Origin: Argentina anserina
Lineage: Eukaryota > Streptophyta > Magnoliopsida > Rosales > Rosaceae
Assembly: GCF_933775445.1 (NCBI RefSeq)
Contig: NC_065876.1
Location: 18,724,001 to 18,788,000 of the forward strand
Direction of reading: 5' to 3'
Length of the DNA: 64,000 bases
The notes under the pieces are model-generated. The model was given only the letters and a program-made list of their open reading frames with translations, was not told the origin of the DNA and searched no databases. Positions 61,631-64,000 of the stretch are shown here, piece by piece (the first letter of the stretch is position 1; every line of letters starts with the position of its first letter). The translations under genes were made by a program, and so were the position numbers.

Positions 61631-62636
61631 TTGAGGTAAATCTTAATTCCTATTAGGTTTCTAAGGGACTAGAGAACCCATTTTTTTTTCTAGTTTACTT
61701 TTTTTTGTTTATGTTTAATTTTTGTAAATATCTACTTTACTTTTGAAGTTGACACAAGTACTTTGATAAGTGGAATGGTAGTTGTGGTAAGAAGAAAATA
61801 AATTGCATGCATGTTTAAAATGGAAAAGTAATCTTGCCTAATTATTATTTACTTATTACTTGTGCAAGCTCACATTCTAGTTGGTTAAAATTTGTAAATT
61901 TAAATATAAGGTACTCACTTTCTTTAGAATTAGAGATTGATTAGAACTTGTAAATTTCAAAGTAAGTTGGATTAGGGGCTTTATCCTTGTACCGTCGAGT
62001 TTAATCACTCTTCATCGAAAAGTTGAGTGGTAAACAACATCCAAGGATGAAATTCCTCTTCTATTTTACTAAGTGAATCGGATTTGGATTTTTTTTTGTA
62101 ACGTATTTGTTTATCGCTCTTCCAAATAGGCGCACCTTAGTAGGATTATGATGTCTAGGTAAGTGGATAGGGATTTTATCCCGGGCGTTGTGCCGTGTAC
62201 TAAGTGGTCTCACCTACCAAAGCCGCGTCTACGCTTACTTGGTCATAATTCGAAAAGAGTTACCGAAAAGAAGAATGTTAAGCTAATTAGTGCATTGTTT
62301 GGAACTACGCAATACTACTTTGGAACTACGCCAAAACGCACTTTGTTTGGAACTACGCCAAACATGGATTGGAATTACGCCAATTTCGTTACACTTGAGT
62401 TGGAATTACGCCAACTTGGAAAATCCTTATCCTTTTTGTTTTTCTCACTACAAGTTTTGATTGGTTTCTAATTTTCTAGAAATTGTTTACAAGTACCTTG
62501 GTAAATTCTTAAAAAACAAACAAACAAACAAAAAATCTAAATAATTATTGTTGCAATTTTAATTTCTTGTATATATCTTGCATGTTGTTTTATTGCTATT
62601 TACTTACTTGATCTTTAATTTGTTCCTTAGGTATTC
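61631..62636 (+). other. Untranslated leader of the family C element
   Basis: About 1 kb between the primer site and gag. It contains the TTGGAAYTACGCCAA repeat cluster and no convincing frame. The frame at 62163-62471 merely reads through that repeat. Confidence 0.65.
62299..62414. repeat. TTGGAAYTACGCCAA hairpin repeats
   Basis: Five copies at 62299-62312 (one base short), 62320-62334, 62347-62361, 62369-62383 and 62400-62414. Each can fold as TTGG/CCAA around a seven-base loop AA(C/T)TACG. The only variation inside the full units is C or T at the seventh base. Confidence 0.85.
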
Positions 62637-63554
62637 ATGTCCTTATCTCCTAAGAGTGAAAAAGGTTTACAAACTCTTCTAGAGCCCACCGATCAAGAGA
62701 CTCCCATTGGGATTGGACAAAAGTTCAAGGCTTCTGCATCTACTAGTTTGTTTGGGGAAGATTCAAGTGATTCAAGTGATTCAAGTGAGAATGTGGAAAG
62801 TCCGGAATTAGTGGTTAATGACCTAGCCACATTTGAGAGGTTGTTCAATCTTGACAAAGAGGCACGGAAATTGAATCCTAATCTTGGTCCAAGAATATAC
62901 AAGATAGTCATGGCGGATGGTGAACCAAGGGATGAGTTGAGAGAGCAAAGGCCTATCCGAGATTTTGCCTTGCCTACAATTTCTACACACTCAAGATGCA
63001 TAGTGCTTCCTCCATGTGCATCATCTTTTGAGATCAAGCCTAGTTTTCTTCAAACCTTGCCAACATTCTATGGGTTACCGAACAATGATCCTTATCACCA
63101 CTTAAGTGAGTTTGAGGATGCATGTGCAAATATCAAACTCAATGGCATGACGGAAGAAGCGCTTAAGCTCCGGTTGTTTTCTTGCTCCTTAAAGGAAAAG
63201 GCGAAGATGTGGTTGAACAAGCTCCCATCCAATAGTATTGGTTCATGGGAAGATATGCAAAAGAAGTTTATTATGAAGTACTTCCCTCCTCAAAAGGCTA
63301 ATGCAAGAAGAACCGAGTTGATGACCTTTAAGGAGGAGCAAGATGAGCTCTTTCATGAGACGTGGGAGAGATTCAAGGATCTTGAGCTTGGTTGCCCTAA
63401 TCATGGCCAATCTCAAGATATGCTTATGAGCCTATTTTATCAAGGCTTGACAACCCCATATTTAAGCTTTGCTAGTCCCTTAGCAAACACTAGAAAAGGG
63501 AAACAAAAACATAAAACAAAAATCAATATAACTAAACTAATGACTCAACTATAA
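62637..63554 (+). pseudogene. Athila/Tat-like gag, truncated
   Basis: A 305-codon frame. Residues about 130-270 are a retrotransposon gag (capsid) domain: IKPSFLQTLPTFYGLPNNDPYHHLSEFEDAC, EALKLRLFSCSLKEKAKMWL, SWEDMQKKFIMKYFPP and LFHETWERFKDL. Gag forms the virus-like particle that packages element RNA. After about residue 272 (near base 63451) the match stops, and the frame runs into reversed 3' sequence of another element, adding about 33 unrelated residues. The zinc knuckle, protease and pol are absent. The start codon was chosen as the first ATG of the frame, about 1 kb after the primer site. Confidence 0.82.
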
Positions 63555-64000
63555 TGCCTTCAACATTCTGTCTCAGAGATCTTCAAACTCATAGCATCAA
63601 GAATAACACTTAATCGAAATAGATAGAATGAATTCAATGGTTAATAAACATGAGATCTCGCATAACAAGTAAGACATGGCAGAAACATAGGTATTGTAAG
63701 CTCAACATGTTCAAAACAAGTTCAAATTCAACTCACAAGGGATATGCACTCCAAATATTTTCTCTCAAGAACATGGCATATGCTTAAAAGCTTTTCACAC
63801 ATAAGAGTTAAGAACACATAGTGAATTCGAAAACCTCATGAAAGATACCAATCATATGCACAAATGAACCAAAACCATATGCTTACTCATGAAACAAACT
63901 CCACAGATCAAGAGCTACTCATTTTAAGAATCATGTGGATCTTTATAAAAGGTAGGCTTAGGCTCGGTAAGGATATCATTTTCAGGGAAAAGGAATCACA
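63459..64000 (-). mobile_element. Reversed 3' internal region of an Athila/Tat-like element
   Basis: Aligns closely in the same orientation with 55870-56400 (CTAGTCCCTTAG, GAGATCTTCAAACTCATAGC, GTAAGACATGGCA and TCAAGAGCTACTCATTTTAAG blocks). It continues past the window end. No coding part is within view. Confidence 0.85.

Noticed and set aside
62163..62471. A 102-codon frame with repeated FGTTP
   Set aside because: It reads through the hairpin repeat cluster in the gag leader. The repetition is at the DNA level and out of register with gag.

Overview
This is plant nuclear DNA, most likely from a eudicot. The evidence is multi-exon genes with GT-AG introns, a CLAVATA-type receptor kinase, the plant nuclear-envelope channel POLLUX, and dense Ty3/gypsy and LINE retroelements. 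The element types would fit Rosaceae, but that is only a guess. I saw no prokaryotic or organellar feature, no tRNA or rRNA gene and no CRISPR array. Nothing amounts to a new multi-gene system. What is unusual is mostly how the repeats are arranged.

Three intact genes stand out. (1) Plus strand, 4784-8480, two exons: a 1012-residue LRR receptor kinase of the BAM3/CLAVATA1 class. (2) Plus strand, 28084-30350, three exons: a 467-residue ER-membrane protein of the CCDC47/DUF1682 family. (3) Minus strand, 42027-31642, twelve exons: an 867-residue POLLUX (DMI1-type) cation channel. All exon junctions were assigned by reading frame, GT-AG borders and protein continuity. Genes 2 and 3 converge, and their short 3' interval carries two 5'-truncated LINE tails.

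The rest is mainly transposon-derived. The window opens with the 3' end of a Tekay-like LTR (1-1570). Between genes 1 and 2 lie: a solo LTR (9570-11263); a LINE RNase H scrap; two related LTRs placed head to head (12315-14853 and 14854-16709); and a minus-strand LINE split into two pieces (16786-18712 and 25739-27080). About 7 kb of other elements sit between the two LINE pieces: a reversed fragment of a non-autonomous element, a decayed chromovirus pol end with its 3' LTR, and another LTR inserted in that LTR.

Upstream of POLLUX is a complete, young, non-autonomous gypsy-type element (42529-49172). It has two 1743-bp LTRs, a tRNA-Asp primer site, a polypurine tract and an ATTAA target duplication, but no pol. 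Next comes a GTCACAC-type minisatellite interrupted by a solo LTR that itself holds a second solo LTR. These are followed by a broken 3-ketoacyl-CoA synthase fragment, a LINE scrap, unclassified repeats, a minus-strand Athila/Tat-like pol pseudogene, and a fresh-looking LTR, primer site and gag unit (59632-63450). That unit ends abruptly in the reversed 3' region of another element.
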